Assembly (NCBI GenBank): GCA_964425215.1
Contig: CAYRLW010000024.1
Span: 1 to 48,034, forward strand
DNA from: CAYRLW01 sp964425215
GTDB taxonomy: Bacteria; Spirochaetota; Spirochaetia; Treponematales; Breznakiellaceae
Direction: 5' to 3'
DNA length: 48,034 bases
This document shows positions 24,759 to 33,233 of this stretch, in pieces; within the stretch, counting starts at the first letter, position 1; every line of letters starts with the position of its first letter. The notes beneath the pieces are model-generated. The model was not told where the DNA came from. It saw only the letters and a program-made list of their open reading frames with translations, and did not search any database. The position numbers and the translations under genes were made by a program.

Positions 24759-24789
24759 GGGGAAAATCGTACCATCCCGGGAGGAACCT

Positions 24790-25845
24790 ATGGGAGGCAG
24801 TAGTTTCGGACACCTTTTTAAAATTACCACCTTTGGGGAATCCCACGGCGGAGCGGTAGGGGTGGTCATAGACGGGGCGACCCCCGGCTTGGAATTGGGG
24901 GAAGAGGATATCCAGAAAGAGTTGGATCGCCGGAAACCGGGTCAAAACTTTATCGCCACCCCCCGGAAAGAGGCGGACCAGGTTCACATTATGTCCGGGG
25001 TTTTCGAGGGAAAAACCACGGGAACGCCCATCCTGCTGATCCTTTACAATACCGACGCCCGACCCCAGGCTTACGATGACATAAAAGATAAGTTCCGCCC
25101 CGGCCATGCGGACTATACGTACCTTAAAAAATACGGAATCCGGGATTACCGGGGTTCGGGACGGGCTTCCGGACGGGAAACCGCGGGCCGGGTAGCCGCG
25201 GGGGCGGTGGCCAAAAAGTTATTGGCCCGCCGGGGAGTCTCCGTGCTGGCGTATACGATCCGGGCGGCGGGGATAGCCTGTCGTCAGTTTGATGAACAGG
25301 TTATCGAACAAAATCCCCTTCGGGCCTGCGACGCCGAAGCGGCCAAGGAAATGGAAATGCGGCTCCTGGCTCTCCAGGAGGAAAAGGACAGCGCCGGGGG
25401 TATCGTGGAGTGCCGGGTTCGGGGGCTTCCCCCGGGACTCGGCGAACCGGTGTTCGATAAGCTGGACGCGGAATTGGCCCACGCCATGCTTTCCCTGGGG
25501 GCCGTAAAGGGGATCGAGTTCGGCGCAGGCTTCGCGGCGGTGGATATGAGGGGGAGCGAACACAACGATTGGATGGACGAACGGGGTTTTTTAACCAACC
25601 ACGCGGGGGGCATTATCGGGGGGATCAGTACCGGGGCGGAGCTCCTGTTCCGGATCGCCGTCAAGCCCGTTTCATCCATCGCTAAAGCCCAAAGAACCGT
25701 CACCGTGGACGGTACGGAAACGGAGATCCGCACGGAGGGCCGCCACGACACCTGCATCCTCCCCCGGCTCGTTCCGGTGGTGGAAGCCATGACCGCCCTG
25801 GTCCTGGAAGACCACTTTAAACTCCAGGCGGCGCTCCACGCATAG
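24790..25845 (+). CDS. aroC: Chorismate synthase
   Basis: 351 aa, full length. Converts 5-enolpyruvylshikimate-3-phosphate to chorismate, with reduced FMN. Signatures: GHLFKITTFGESHGGAVGVVIDG at the start, RRKPGQ, GHADYTYLKKYGIRDYRGSGRASGRETAGRVAAGA, NHAGGIIGGISTG and GRHDTCILPRLVPVVEAM at the end. The start is ATG with GGGAGG 5 bases upstream; an earlier in-frame start has no support. It stands alone in its transcription unit, but another shikimate-pathway gene (aroDE) lies about 5 kb away. Confidence 0.97.
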   Translation: MGGSSFGHLFKITTFGESHGGAVGVVIDGATPGLELGEEDIQKELDRRKPGQNFIATPRKEADQVHIMSGVFEGKTTGTPILLILYNTDARPQAYDDIKDKFRPGHADYTYLKKYGIRDYRGSGRASGRETAGRVAAGAVAKKLLARRGVSVLAYTIRAAGIACRQFDEQVIEQNPLRACDAEAAKEMEMRLLALQEEKDSAGGIVECRVRGLPPGLGEPVFDKLDAELAHAMLSLGAVKGIEFGAGFAAVDMRGSEHNDWMDERGFLTNHAGGIIGGISTGAELLFRIAVKPVSSIAKAQRTVTVDGTETEIRTEGRHDTCILPRLVPVVEAMTALVLEDHFKLQAALHA

Positions 25846-25879
25846 GGATGTACGGGAAAAAATCTAAGATCGCGTCTCC

Positions 25880-25933
25880 CGGTCGGCTCCGTCGGACCGG
25901 TTGGCTCCGTCGAACCGGTCGGCTCCGTCGGAC
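25880..25933. repeat. Three 18-bp tandem repeats between convergent genes
   Basis: Units CGGTCGGCTCCGTCGGAC, CGGTTGGCTCCGTCGAAC and again the first, followed by a partial fourth. Each contains GGTCgG/CgGACC-type inverted symmetry, so the array can fold into consecutive hairpins. It sits between the ends of aroC and the acyl-CoA synthetase and may terminate both. Confidence 0.7.
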
Positions 25934-25948
25934 CGGTCCGACCAGCTC

Positions 25949-27652
25949 CTAGGGCTTACGGTCCCCTTCCCGGATTTGGACGCGCCGAATTTTCCCGCTG
26001 ATGGTTTTTGGAAGCTCCGTCACAAACTCGATAATCCGGGGATACTTGTAGGGGGCGGTGGTCTTTTTAACGTGGTCCTGCAGTTCCTTGACCAGGGAAT
26101 CCGAGGCCGTCCACCCTTTGGACAACACTACCGTAGCCTTTACGGCCAGGCCCCGGTCCGGGTCAGGAACCCCGGTAACGGCGCATTCCAGAACCGCCGG
26201 ATGTTCCAGGAGGGCGCTTTCCACTTCAAAGGGGCCAATGCGGTAACCGGAGCTTTTAATCACGTCATCGGCCCGTCCCACGAACCAAAAATATCCATCC
26301 TCGTCCTTCCACGCCATATCGCCGGTATAATAGATCCCCCCGTGCCAGACCTTTTCGGTAAGGGCCGGGTCCCGATAGTACCCGTTAAAGACCCCCACGG
26401 GAACACCCGTATCGGTGCGAATTACGATCTGGCCTTCCTCGCCCACTTCGCAGGAGGTCCCATCCTCCCGCAGAATATCGATATCGTACAGAGGCGCGGG
26501 GCGTCCCATGGAACCGGGCTTGGGTTCCATCCAGGGAAAAGTGGCCACCACGACCGTGAGTTCGGTCTGGCCGTAGCCTTCCATAAGTTTATGCCCCAAG
26601 GCGGCCTTGAACTGTTCGTACACCTCCGGATTTAGGGGTTCCCCAGCCACGGAACAATGTTCCAGGGCGGAAAAATCGTACTTGGATAGATCTTCCTTAA
26701 TAAAAAACCGGTATACGGTGGGGGGAGCGCAAAAGGATGTAACCCGGTGCCGGCTTACCACCTCCAGCATATCCGCAGGAACAAAGCGATCGTAATCGTA
26801 GACGAACACGGCGCATTCGCAGAGCCATTGGCCGTAAATTTTACCCCAAGCGGCCTTGGCCCATCCGGTGTCCGCCACGGTAAGGTGCAGTCCCCCGGGA
26901 CGGACCTGTTGCCAGTATTTGGCGGTCAAAATGTGCCCCAGGGGATAGGTAAAGGTATGCCGAACCATTTTGGGCATTCCGGTGGTTCCGGAGGTAAAGT
27001 ACAGGAGCATGGTATCGTCGTTGGCCGTGGCAGAGGAACCCTGGGGCCGGGGAAAATCGGCGGGAGCCGCAGATACCTGGGCGTTAAAATCGATCCAGGA
27101 TAAACGACCGTTGGTGCGGGATACAGCAGGGTTCGTTGCCGGGGCTGTATGGACAGAACGGACAAAGGCCTTTACCCGCAGAGTTGGGCAAGCCCCTTCC
27201 GCCTGGTCCACGTGGTCCATCACCCCCTGGTCGTCCACGCACACGATGGCGGCGATATCCGCGGCGTTGCACCGGTACACGATATCCTTGGCTGTTAACA
27301 GGTGGGTCGCCGGAATCGCCACGGCTCCAATTTTATGGAGGGCCAAGAGGGTGGGCCAAAACTCGTGGCGCCGTTTTAAAATTAGCATGACCGGATCGCC
27401 CTTCTTTACACCCTGTTGGGATAAAACCGACGCGGTTTTATCGGTCAGGACCTTAAGCTCCCCGTAGGTAAAGGAGGCCTCCGCTCCCTTTTCATCGCAC
27501 CATACCAGGGCCCGTTCATGACCCTTTTCTTGAGCCAGGACATCCATCACGTCGTAGGCAAAGTTAAAGGATTCCGGGACCTGCACCTGAAAACCGGAAG
27601 CAAAGTCCTCGTAGGATGAAAATTCGGTTTTAGGGACGAACCGTTCTAACAT
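25949..27652 (-). CDS. Acyl-CoA synthetase (acetyl/medium-chain AMP-forming type)
   Basis: 567 aa ANL-family enzyme: carboxylate + ATP + CoA to acyl-CoA. P-loop YFTSGTTGMPKMV, GYGQTELTVVV, TGDMAWKDEDGYFWFVGRADDVIKSSGYRIGPFEVE and the acceptor Lys in PKTISGKIRRVQ. The overall layout (KYWQQVRPGGLHLTVADTGWAKA, FVYDYDRF) matches the medium-chain acyl-CoA synthetase group. The ATG at 27652 follows AAGGAG by 6 bases; an upstream start 17 codons earlier lacks this. The XRE-cupin regulator gene lies upstream on the same strand and is a candidate regulator. Confidence 0.92.
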   Translation of the reverse strand: MLERFVPKTEFSSYEDFASGFQVQVPESFNFAYDVMDVLAQEKGHERALVWCDEKGAEASFTYGELKVLTDKTASVLSQQGVKKGDPVMLILKRRHEFWPTLLALHKIGAVAIPATHLLTAKDIVYRCNAADIAAIVCVDDQGVMDHVDQAEGACPTLRVKAFVRSVHTAPATNPAVSRTNGRLSWIDFNAQVSAAPADFPRPQGSSATANDDTMLLYFTSGTTGMPKMVRHTFTYPLGHILTAKYWQQVRPGGLHLTVADTGWAKAAWGKIYGQWLCECAVFVYDYDRFVPADMLEVVSRHRVTSFCAPPTVYRFFIKEDLSKYDFSALEHCSVAGEPLNPEVYEQFKAALGHKLMEGYGQTELTVVVATFPWMEPKPGSMGRPAPLYDIDILREDGTSCEVGEEGQIVIRTDTGVPVGVFNGYYRDPALTEKVWHGGIYYTGDMAWKDEDGYFWFVGRADDVIKSSGYRIGPFEVESALLEHPAVLECAVTGVPDPDRGLAVKATVVLSKGWTASDSLVKELQDHVKKTTAPYKYPRIIEFVTELPKTISGKIRRVQIREGDRKP

Positions 27653-27714
27653 GCTGAACTCCTTAAAAAGCGTGAAATACGGAAAAATGGACAAATCGGA
27701 CAAACTCCTAGAGT

Positions 27715-27815
27715 CTCTTTTAAAACCCAGGGAGTTTTGAAAGAGCTACCTTACACGCATATGCAGTATTTTTGCTCTTATTTAAGTATGTATATGGATA
27801 GTGCAAAAATACTGC
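27715..27815. repeat. Hairpin-rich dispersed repeat, copy B
   Basis: CTCTTTTAAAAC (27715-27726) pairs with GTTTTGAAAGAG (27734-27745, one G-T). GCAGTATTTTTGC (27763-27775) pairs perfectly with 27803-27815 across a 27-base AT-rich loop. Same parts as copy A at 23686-23812, in a different order. It fills the gap between the acyl-CoA synthetase and the XRE-cupin gene; 27816-27909 shows nothing else. Confidence 0.65.
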
Positions 27816-27909
27816 CCGGGGTTCTAGGCTGAAAAGCTGGAAGCCTCTGCCTAAAACCGCTTTCTTGCTCCGGTGTTTAGCACCAAGGTCCCCTGCCTGG
27901 GTCTGGCAG

Positions 27910-28461
27910 TTAAAGGATAATCGCCAAAAAGCGAGAGCGTTTACCCCCCAGGGCCTTCATCCCATGGCTCTGGGACGAGTCAAAATACAGGGAATCCCCT
28001 TCGGCTAACTCTATCTCGTGGCCCCCCACGGAAACAAGCAGACGGCCTTCTATCACATAATCAAATTCCTGCCCCGGATGGGCGTTCAGTTCTAAGGGCC
28101 TATCCTCCGAATCGCCGGCTACCTCCACCAAGAAAGGATCCGCCCTTTTATGCAAAAAATTATGGGCCAAGCTCCAATAGCGGTACGGGGTCCGACGGGG
28201 GACCTGGGGTCCCCGGCCAGAGCGGGTAACGCAGTAGGTCTTAAGCCGGGGCCCCTCACCGGTGATTAAATCGGTCAGGTCCACCTGGAATCGATTGGCG
28301 ATTTCAAATAACACCCCCACGGGAATATCCTCGGTCCCCGCTTCCCAAGCCTCGTATTGGTCCGCCGGGACACCGATTTCCCGGGCTACGCTTTCCGCCG
28401 AACGTCCGGCGATCTCCCGCAATTCGCGAATCCGCCGGCCTATATCCCCCACCGTGTCCAT
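27910..28461 (-). CDS. XRE-family regulator with cupin sensor domain
   Basis: 183 aa. Helix-turn-helix of the XRE type at about 8-62 (IGRRIRELREIAGRSAESVAREIGVPADQYEAWEAG), then a cupin_2 barrel at about 105-183 (NAHPGQEFDYVIEGRLLVSVGGHEIELAEGDSLYFDSSQSHGM). The cupin probably binds a small effector. Regulators with this layout often control an adjacent AMP-forming synthetase gene; here one lies directly downstream. The start has AAGGAGG 8 bases upstream. The DUF6062 gene ends 28 bases before, so it may also be transcribed from that operon. Confidence 0.9.
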   Translation of the reverse strand: MDTVGDIGRRIRELREIAGRSAESVAREIGVPADQYEAWEAGTEDIPVGVLFEIANRFQVDLTDLITGEGPRLKTYCVTRSGRGPQVPRRTPYRYWSLAHNFLHKRADPFLVEVAGDSEDRPLELNAHPGQEFDYVIEGRLLVSVGGHEIELAEGDSLYFDSSQSHGMKALGGKRSRFLAIIL

Positions 28462-28488
28462 CCCGTGATCCTCCTTACTGTTAGGACG

Positions 28489-29190
28489 CTACCTATGATT
28501 ACCCATATCCGTATCCCGATCTACCGGGATATCGTTTCCAGAGACCCCATCCGCCGAGCCGCGGAGGGTTACCGCTAACTCTTTCCACACCCTCTGATCC
28601 TCCAGGGAAAGCTGAGCAAACTCAGCCTGACGTCCGTAGGCGGACAATTCGATAAACCGGGAGGTACGCTCCAAAAGTTCTTTAAATTTTTTCTCCTGGA
28701 AATCCCGAATCCATCGGGGTATCCGTTTGTTTTTTCGCAACAGCGCTTCGTAGTGGGGGGCGCATAAGCCCGAAGAGGCGGTGAAAAATTCCGCCAGGGC
28801 CCTCCCCTCCGGGTCTGCTTCCTCCGCTTTGGCTAAGAAGCTAAGGTATTCTGTTTCGATTCTTTCCCCCTCCACGCAGATAGGACAGGGCCTCTTGGGC
28901 TTCCACGGTTTGTTGCCCGAAAAAGAGCCGATTCGATCCTCCAAAATATCCCTGCCCAGGATGGCCACCGCGAGACCATCGCGAAAATTGGCCAGGTCCC
29001 GTGAATGTTCCGAACAAAAACCTCCCGCAGCCCGGAATTCGGCTCGAAAAACCCGGTCGGAAATATGTTCAAACAGCATATTATCCAAATATCGCCAGCT
29101 ACGGTCCGAAACGATACGGCAAAGGGGACAGCCCGGTTTTTCGCAGGCTTTTTGAAGTTCAAAAAAGTTGATATGCCTATGGAGCCCCAT
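28489..29190 (-). CDS. DUF6062-family protein, Cys-rich
   Basis: 233 aa, cytosolic. Two repeats of a zinc-finger-like pattern: CPLC at about 17-20 with FCSEH near 58, and CPIC at about 101-104 with LCAPH near 143, suggesting two treble-clef or Cys3His-type metal sites. The rest is helical. The family is known from genome surveys of anaerobes; I know no function. The ATG at 29190 lies 3 bases after the rpiA stop, so it is coupled to rpiA. Confidence 0.75.
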   Translation of the reverse strand: MGLHRHINFFELQKACEKPGCPLCRIVSDRSWRYLDNMLFEHISDRVFRAEFRAAGGFCSEHSRDLANFRDGLAVAILGRDILEDRIGSFSGNKPWKPKRPCPICVEGERIETEYLSFLAKAEEADPEGRALAEFFTASSGLCAPHYEALLRKNKRIPRWIRDFQEKKFKELLERTSRFIELSAYGRQAEFAQLSLEDQRVWKELAVTLRGSADGVSGNDIPVDRDTDMGNHR

Positions 29191-29192
29191 TC

Positions 29193-29894
29193 CTAGGTCC
29201 GTTCTTCCACCGTTCCGTCCGGGTGTCCCACGAATACCGTGGGGCGGAGGCGCGTAAAGAAACCGTTCTCCACGACCCCGGGGATCCGGTTGATTTCGGT
29301 TTCCAAGGCCGCGCAATCCACGGGCTCTTTAAAACGGATATCCAACAGGAGGTTCGCGTGTTCCGTTATCACGGGCCCCGCCTTCCGAACGGCTTCCCGA
29401 AGGGTAACTTCCGCCCCCAAAGCCTGAAGCGCCTGGGTTACCGGAAGCCGCGCTTCGGGAACAACCTCCACCGGAACGGCGAATTGGAGACCCAGGTGGG
29501 CCACGGTCTTCGTTTCGTCCACCACGATGGCGTACCGATCCGAAGCGTAGGCCACTATTTTTTCCACGAGCAGGGCTCCGCCCCCGCCCTTGACGCAATA
29601 ATTTTGCGGATCCACCTCGTCGGCCCCGTCGATGGTTAAATCCAATCGTCCGCCAATTTCCTTTGAATTGAGGGTGTACAGAGGGATGCCCCAGCGTTCA
29701 CATTCGATAATCGTTTGAAAGCTGGTGGGCACGGCCAAAATTCCCTGGAGCCGGCCCTCTTGGAGCAGTTCTCCCACCCGCCGTACCGCAGGGATGGCGG
29801 TGGAACCGGTTCCCAAACCAAGTTTCATCCCGCTTTTTACCAGGGTCTCCACGGCCCTTCGACCCACGAGCTCTTTCATCGCCCTTTGATCCAT
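29193..29894 (-). CDS. rpiA: Ribose-5-phosphate isomerase A
   Basis: 233 aa. Interconverts ribose 5-phosphate and ribulose 5-phosphate in the pentose phosphate pathway. Signatures: GLGTGSTAIPAVRRVGE (phosphate loop), TIDGADEVDPQNYCVKGGGGALLVEKIVA (catalytic Asp/Glu/Lys) and a C-terminal GVVENGFFTRLRPTVFVGHPDGTVEE. The start has GAGG 13 bases upstream, a weak site. It is divergent from the PAS-phosphatase gene, with only 53 bases between, and heads an rpiA-DUF6062-(XRE-cupin) run. Confidence 0.95.
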   Translation of the reverse strand: MDQRAMKELVGRRAVETLVKSGMKLGLGTGSTAIPAVRRVGELLQEGRLQGILAVPTSFQTIIECERWGIPLYTLNSKEIGGRLDLTIDGADEVDPQNYCVKGGGGALLVEKIVAYASDRYAIVVDETKTVAHLGLQFAVPVEVVPEARLPVTQALQALGAEVTLREAVRKAGPVITEHANLLLDIRFKEPVDCAALETEINRIPGVVENGFFTRLRPTVFVGHPDGTVEERT

Positions 29895-29934
29895 AAAAGA
29901 AATACCTCACTCTGCAAATCAATTGTTTTAGGAC

Positions 29935-29947
29935 TATACTGTACCTT
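29935..29947 (+). promoter_or_regulatory. -10 element placed for a leaderless GTG start
   Basis: TATACT (29935-29940) ends 7 bases before the GTG at 29948. No Shine-Dalgarno sequence. The -35 region (CTGCAA with a 17-base spacer) is weak. Confidence 0.4.
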
Positions 29948-31072
29948 GTGAATACGCGCAATGATTTTCTTTTAGAGTATACATCCTACCACGACGTGCT
30001 GGAGCAAATGCAGGACGGCATTTTTATATTGGATAAGGATTTTATCATCCGATATTGGAACCCCGCCGCCCAAGCGATTCTAGGTTACCCTTCGGATGAA
30101 GTGTGCGGCTGGTCCTGCGCCACCCTGGGCCCCCTATGTAAACGGGACTCCGCCGGGGCGCCCCTCTGCGGGGATGGGCTTTGCCCCCTGGCGTTGGCCG
30201 TATCCGGCGGCTTTACCGGTCGGTATCCCCACTACGTCTTTATGCGGGCCTCCGACGGCAGGGAAGTACCCATCGCCCTTTCGGTCAGTCCTTTAAAAAA
30301 CGCGGAGGGAACGATTATCGGCGGAATAGGGGTATTCAGCGATAAGAGCGAAGAATTCAGCCAGTTACGGTTGGTGGGGGAAATTCAAAAACACATGGTG
30401 ACCATGGAGCCCTTTGTATTCCAAGGGCTCTCGGTCCATACCCTGTTTCATCCCCTGGAAGTAACCGGAGGCGATTATGTGGAAGCCTTTGGAACCGACG
30501 ATGGTCTATTGATCGCCTCTAACGCCGACGCCACGGGGCACGGCATGTCGGCGGCCCTGTTCGCCATGATCTATAAAACCCTCTTCCATGGTAGCATTAA
30601 AAACACCTACTCCCCCTCGGAAATTTTGGAATCCATCAACAACGATTTTATTCATACGACCACCGTGGAGGGGTACTACCTCACCGCTTCCGTTTTAGTC
30701 CTGGATGCGGAAAGCCGCTCGGGGTACTTCGCCAGCGCGGGACACCCCATGGCATTTATCTTTCGGCGCCGTCACGGGGTTTTGGTTCCCGAGCCCATAC
30801 GGGAACGATCCTTTATGATCGGCCTTGTGGAGGGGGCAAAGTACGAACAAATCCCCATAGCCCTGGACCCGGGGGATATCCTTTTCCTCGCCTCCGACGG
30901 GATCTACGAGGCGGAGGACCAGAACGGCGAGGCCTTTGGAATAGAGGGGGTGGCGGCGTTTTTTGCCGATGGGGGACGGGACTTAGAAGATTTATACCTG
31001 CTTCTGCGGGGTCGGCATCCCTATCAGGATTTAGCGGACGATGTAAGCGCCCTGTTGATCGAAGCTATCTAA
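29948..31072 (+). CDS. PAS-domain SpoIIE/PP2C-type phosphatase
   Basis: 374 aa. PAS domain at about 12-125 (LEQMQDGIFILDKDFIIRYWNPAAQAILGY) with a cysteine-rich insert CGWSCATLGPLC…LCGDGLCPLA. Then a SpoIIE phosphatase domain from about 150 to 374: VTGGDYVEAFGTDDGLLIAS, ATGHGMSAALFAMI, SAGHPMAFIF, FLASDGIYEAED and DDVSALLIEA, with the metal-binding Asp residues present. Soluble. Such enzymes dephosphorylate anti-sigma-factor antagonists in partner-switching circuits; no STAS or anti-sigma gene is next to it. The GTG start lacks a ribosome-binding site. Confidence 0.88.
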   Translation: MNTRNDFLLEYTSYHDVLEQMQDGIFILDKDFIIRYWNPAAQAILGYPSDEVCGWSCATLGPLCKRDSAGAPLCGDGLCPLALAVSGGFTGRYPHYVFMRASDGREVPIALSVSPLKNAEGTIIGGIGVFSDKSEEFSQLRLVGEIQKHMVTMEPFVFQGLSVHTLFHPLEVTGGDYVEAFGTDDGLLIASNADATGHGMSAALFAMIYKTLFHGSIKNTYSPSEILESINNDFIHTTTVEGYYLTASVLVLDAESRSGYFASAGHPMAFIFRRRHGVLVPEPIRERSFMIGLVEGAKYEQIPIALDPGDILFLASDGIYEAEDQNGEAFGIEGVAAFFADGGRDLEDLYLLLRGRHPYQDLADDVSALLIEAI

Positions 31073-31093
31073 CGAACGGGTTTTTCGCCCTGT

Positions 31094-32578
31094 TTATTCG
31101 GGAAATTCCAAACCCGTAAACAGCCTAAATTGTAGTTTCGCCTGCCGCAGGAGCATGTCGTAGCCGTTCAAGGTCTTGCAACCCGCGGAAGCAGCCCGTT
31201 GCAATAATTTGGTCTGCGGGGGCTTATAGATCAGATCCATAACCAGCTCTTTTCCGCGAAATTTGTACAACTCCAAGGGGTCGCCGTCCACGGCCCCTTC
31301 CATACCCACGTTGGTGGTTTGCACGATAATATGGGAATACTTGTCCACCATGCTAATCCCCTGGGAATCCAGGGCGCCCCAGGCAAAATTGTACGGCTCC
31401 GCCAGTTCTTTAGCCTTGACGAGGGTGCGGTTCAAAATATAGGCCCGCCCACCCAAACGGTGAATCTCCGCCACCACGGCCCGGGCGACCCCGCCGGCAC
31501 CGACAACCGTAATCCGTTTTCCCCGGAGGTTCTTTGTTCCCCAGGCCTTTAACAGGGAATCGGAAAAGCCCTGGGCGTCGGTGTTGTAGCCGCTCCAGCC
31601 CGCGGGAGTCCGTACCAGGGTGTTGCAAGCACCAATGACGCTTACTTCCGGGGATCGGTACGTTAAAAACGGAAGGATTGTTTCCTTGTGGGGGACCGTA
31701 ACGGAAACTCCTTCCAGAGCCAGTTCGTCGGCCAGGGGGAAAAAATCTTCCAAAGCGTCCACCCGAAGGGGTATATACACCCCGTCGAATTTCGCTCGAT
31801 CGTAGGCTCCGTTGTGAATTCCGGGGCTGGACGTGGCCGTAAGGGGCGAACCGATTACCGCGAAAATTCGGCTACCCTCGTTCAGGGATTTAAAACGGTA
31901 GGTTTCCACCAGTTCCTGGGGGTCCAACTGGCCAGGCCCGGCAATTTCAATGTCCGGTTCACCCTTGGGGGTCGTGAAACTGAGCATGCTTCCCAATCGT
32001 TCCGCCAGGATCCGGGTGCTGAGTCCCAGGGGGCCCATTCCCAGGATAATTTTTTCGACACCCCGAGTTTCCCGGGCGGCCCGGTAAATTTGGGCCACAT
32101 CGACGAGGCTCTGGGGCATTACCGCGATTTTTGCGATTTCGTCCCCCAAGCGGCGTAAATTGTGAATACGTTGGACCAGGTCCTCGTCTACCCCGTTAAA
32201 ATTGTGGAACGACCGTATAATTCGGGTTCCAAAGGTTCGTGCGGCCTCTTCCAGGCTTGGAACGTTTAAATCTTCTTCCAAGTCCACGTAGGCAAAATTT
32301 TTCCTTCTATCCGCGTCCGCGAAGGCCAAGCCCGACGCCAAAAGGACGATCCGGGCGCCCTCGCCCTCGATAAAATGGCCCCCATCCACCTTCCTTCGGA
32401 CGGTTAAAATGGTGGGTATACCCGCTAGTTCGGGGAAACGTCTAATATGGAATCGTTCGTCCGCGTCCAGGTAATCCACCCGCAATTCGGCGATGTCCAC
32501 GTACTTCCGGTATTTTTCCAGAATCTGGAGATCCCTCTCGATCGTTTTGCCGGTCAAACAAAGGCATACCTTGGACAC
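31094..32578 (-). CDS. aroDE: Bifunctional 3-dehydroquinate dehydratase/shikimate dehydrogenase
   Basis: 494 aa fusion for steps 3 and 4 of the shikimate pathway. Residues 1-225 are type I dehydroquinase: IAELRVDYL, RSFHNF (catalytic His) and IAKIAVMPQS (Schiff-base Lys). Residues about 235-494 are shikimate dehydrogenase: FAVIGSPLTATSSPGIHN, GVSVTVPHKE (catalytic Lys), NTDAQGF (Asp), the NADP motif VVGAGGVARAVV, NRTLVKAKEL and NGYDMLLRQAKLQF. The fusion is known from plants and some bacteria, including spirochaetes and chlamydiae. The GTG start has AGGAGG 5 bases upstream. The exported protein gene lies 9 bases upstream on the same strand. Confidence 0.95.
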   Translation of the reverse strand: MSKVCLCLTGKTIERDLQILEKYRKYVDIAELRVDYLDADERFHIRRFPELAGIPTILTVRRKVDGGHFIEGEGARIVLLASGLAFADADRRKNFAYVDLEEDLNVPSLEEAARTFGTRIIRSFHNFNGVDEDLVQRIHNLRRLGDEIAKIAVMPQSLVDVAQIYRAARETRGVEKIILGMGPLGLSTRILAERLGSMLSFTTPKGEPDIEIAGPGQLDPQELVETYRFKSLNEGSRIFAVIGSPLTATSSPGIHNGAYDRAKFDGVYIPLRVDALEDFFPLADELALEGVSVTVPHKETILPFLTYRSPEVSVIGACNTLVRTPAGWSGYNTDAQGFSDSLLKAWGTKNLRGKRITVVGAGGVARAVVAEIHRLGGRAYILNRTLVKAKELAEPYNFAWGALDSQGISMVDKYSHIIVQTTNVGMEGAVDGDPLELYKFRGKELVMDLIYKPPQTKLLQRAASAGCKTLNGYDMLLRQAKLQFRLFTGLEFPE

Positions 32579-32587
32579 GAAAACCTC

Positions 32588-33139
32588 CTAAAAATCCGAA
32601 CGGTATATGTAGAGTGTCTGGAGCGCCCCGGTCTCATCCAAAAGGATCCGCAGGCGCAGGGGCCACGAACGGGAAGGCAGGGGGTAGACCAGGGTATTGT
32701 CCTTCTGTTGAATCGGCTTGCCCAGGGTAGAGAGGATCGTATCCAAGGGGTCTCCCTTTTTTACGCCGTACGCGGCCGCTAGGCCCACCTGCCAAACCCG
32801 ATCTTTAAACCAGTACAGATCCCAGTCCGGATAGGTGAACACCACGTCATCTTGCCAGGCTTCAAGCCCCCGTACCGCGTGAACCGATTGGGGTACCCCG
32901 AAACGGGTAAAAATCCCGTCCAAGGTGGCCCCCACGAGAACCGACGGATCGCTTAAAAAAACGGACCCCTTTGAAGGACCACCGGAGTTTTGTTCGGTCC
33001 CCAAGGAGGAGGAGCTGGTCTGACCAAAAAGAGCAAAGGAGACTACCGCCGTATGGATTAGGATGAGGAACCATAACCTCCCGGTGTGTCCGATTCTTAC
33101 AAAAAGACCCCTCCGCGTATAACCCTGTGTTCGACCCAT
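32588..33139 (-). CDS. Exported protein of unknown function
   Basis: 183 aa. Basic N-terminus and hydrophobic segment (LWFLILIHTAVVSFALFGQ, about 22-40) fit a signal peptide with cleavage near AVVSFALFGQ. The mature part has a Ser/Gly-rich start, then a compact domain of about 125 residues (GATLDGIFTRFGVPQSV, FTYPDWDLYWFKDRVWQVGL) in which two similar segments (GATLDGIFTRFGVPQ and GDPLDTILSTLGKPIQQ) look like an internal repeat. I do not recognise a family. It lies 9 bases upstream of aroDE. The ATG follows TAGAGT by 6 bases with no ribosome-binding site. Confidence 0.75.
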   Translation of the reverse strand: MGRTQGYTRRGLFVRIGHTGRLWFLILIHTAVVSFALFGQTSSSSLGTEQNSGGPSKGSVFLSDPSVLVGATLDGIFTRFGVPQSVHAVRGLEAWQDDVVFTYPDWDLYWFKDRVWQVGLAAAYGVKKGDPLDTILSTLGKPIQQKDNTLVYPLPSRSWPLRLRILLDETGALQTLYIYRSDF

Positions 33140-33145
33140 GACATT

Positions 33146-33174
33146 ACTCTACCGATCCGAACCTCCATCCGCAA
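33146..33174 (-). promoter_or_regulatory. Leaderless-type promoter of the exported protein gene
   Basis: TTGCGG (33174-33169), 17-base spacer, TAGAGT (33151-33146), then 6 bases (AATGTC) and the ATG at 33139. Confidence 0.55.
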
Positions 33175-33233
33175 GGCCCCCTATTTCATATCCTTTCTGC
33201 AACTTTTTTCCCCATTTTCGCTCTAATGTGTTT

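Noticed and set aside
23962..25107. 381-codon reading of the RsmI-like gene
   Set aside because: The first 148 codons overlap aroC antisense and show no methylase similarity; family similarity begins at the ATG at 24663, which also has a promoter.
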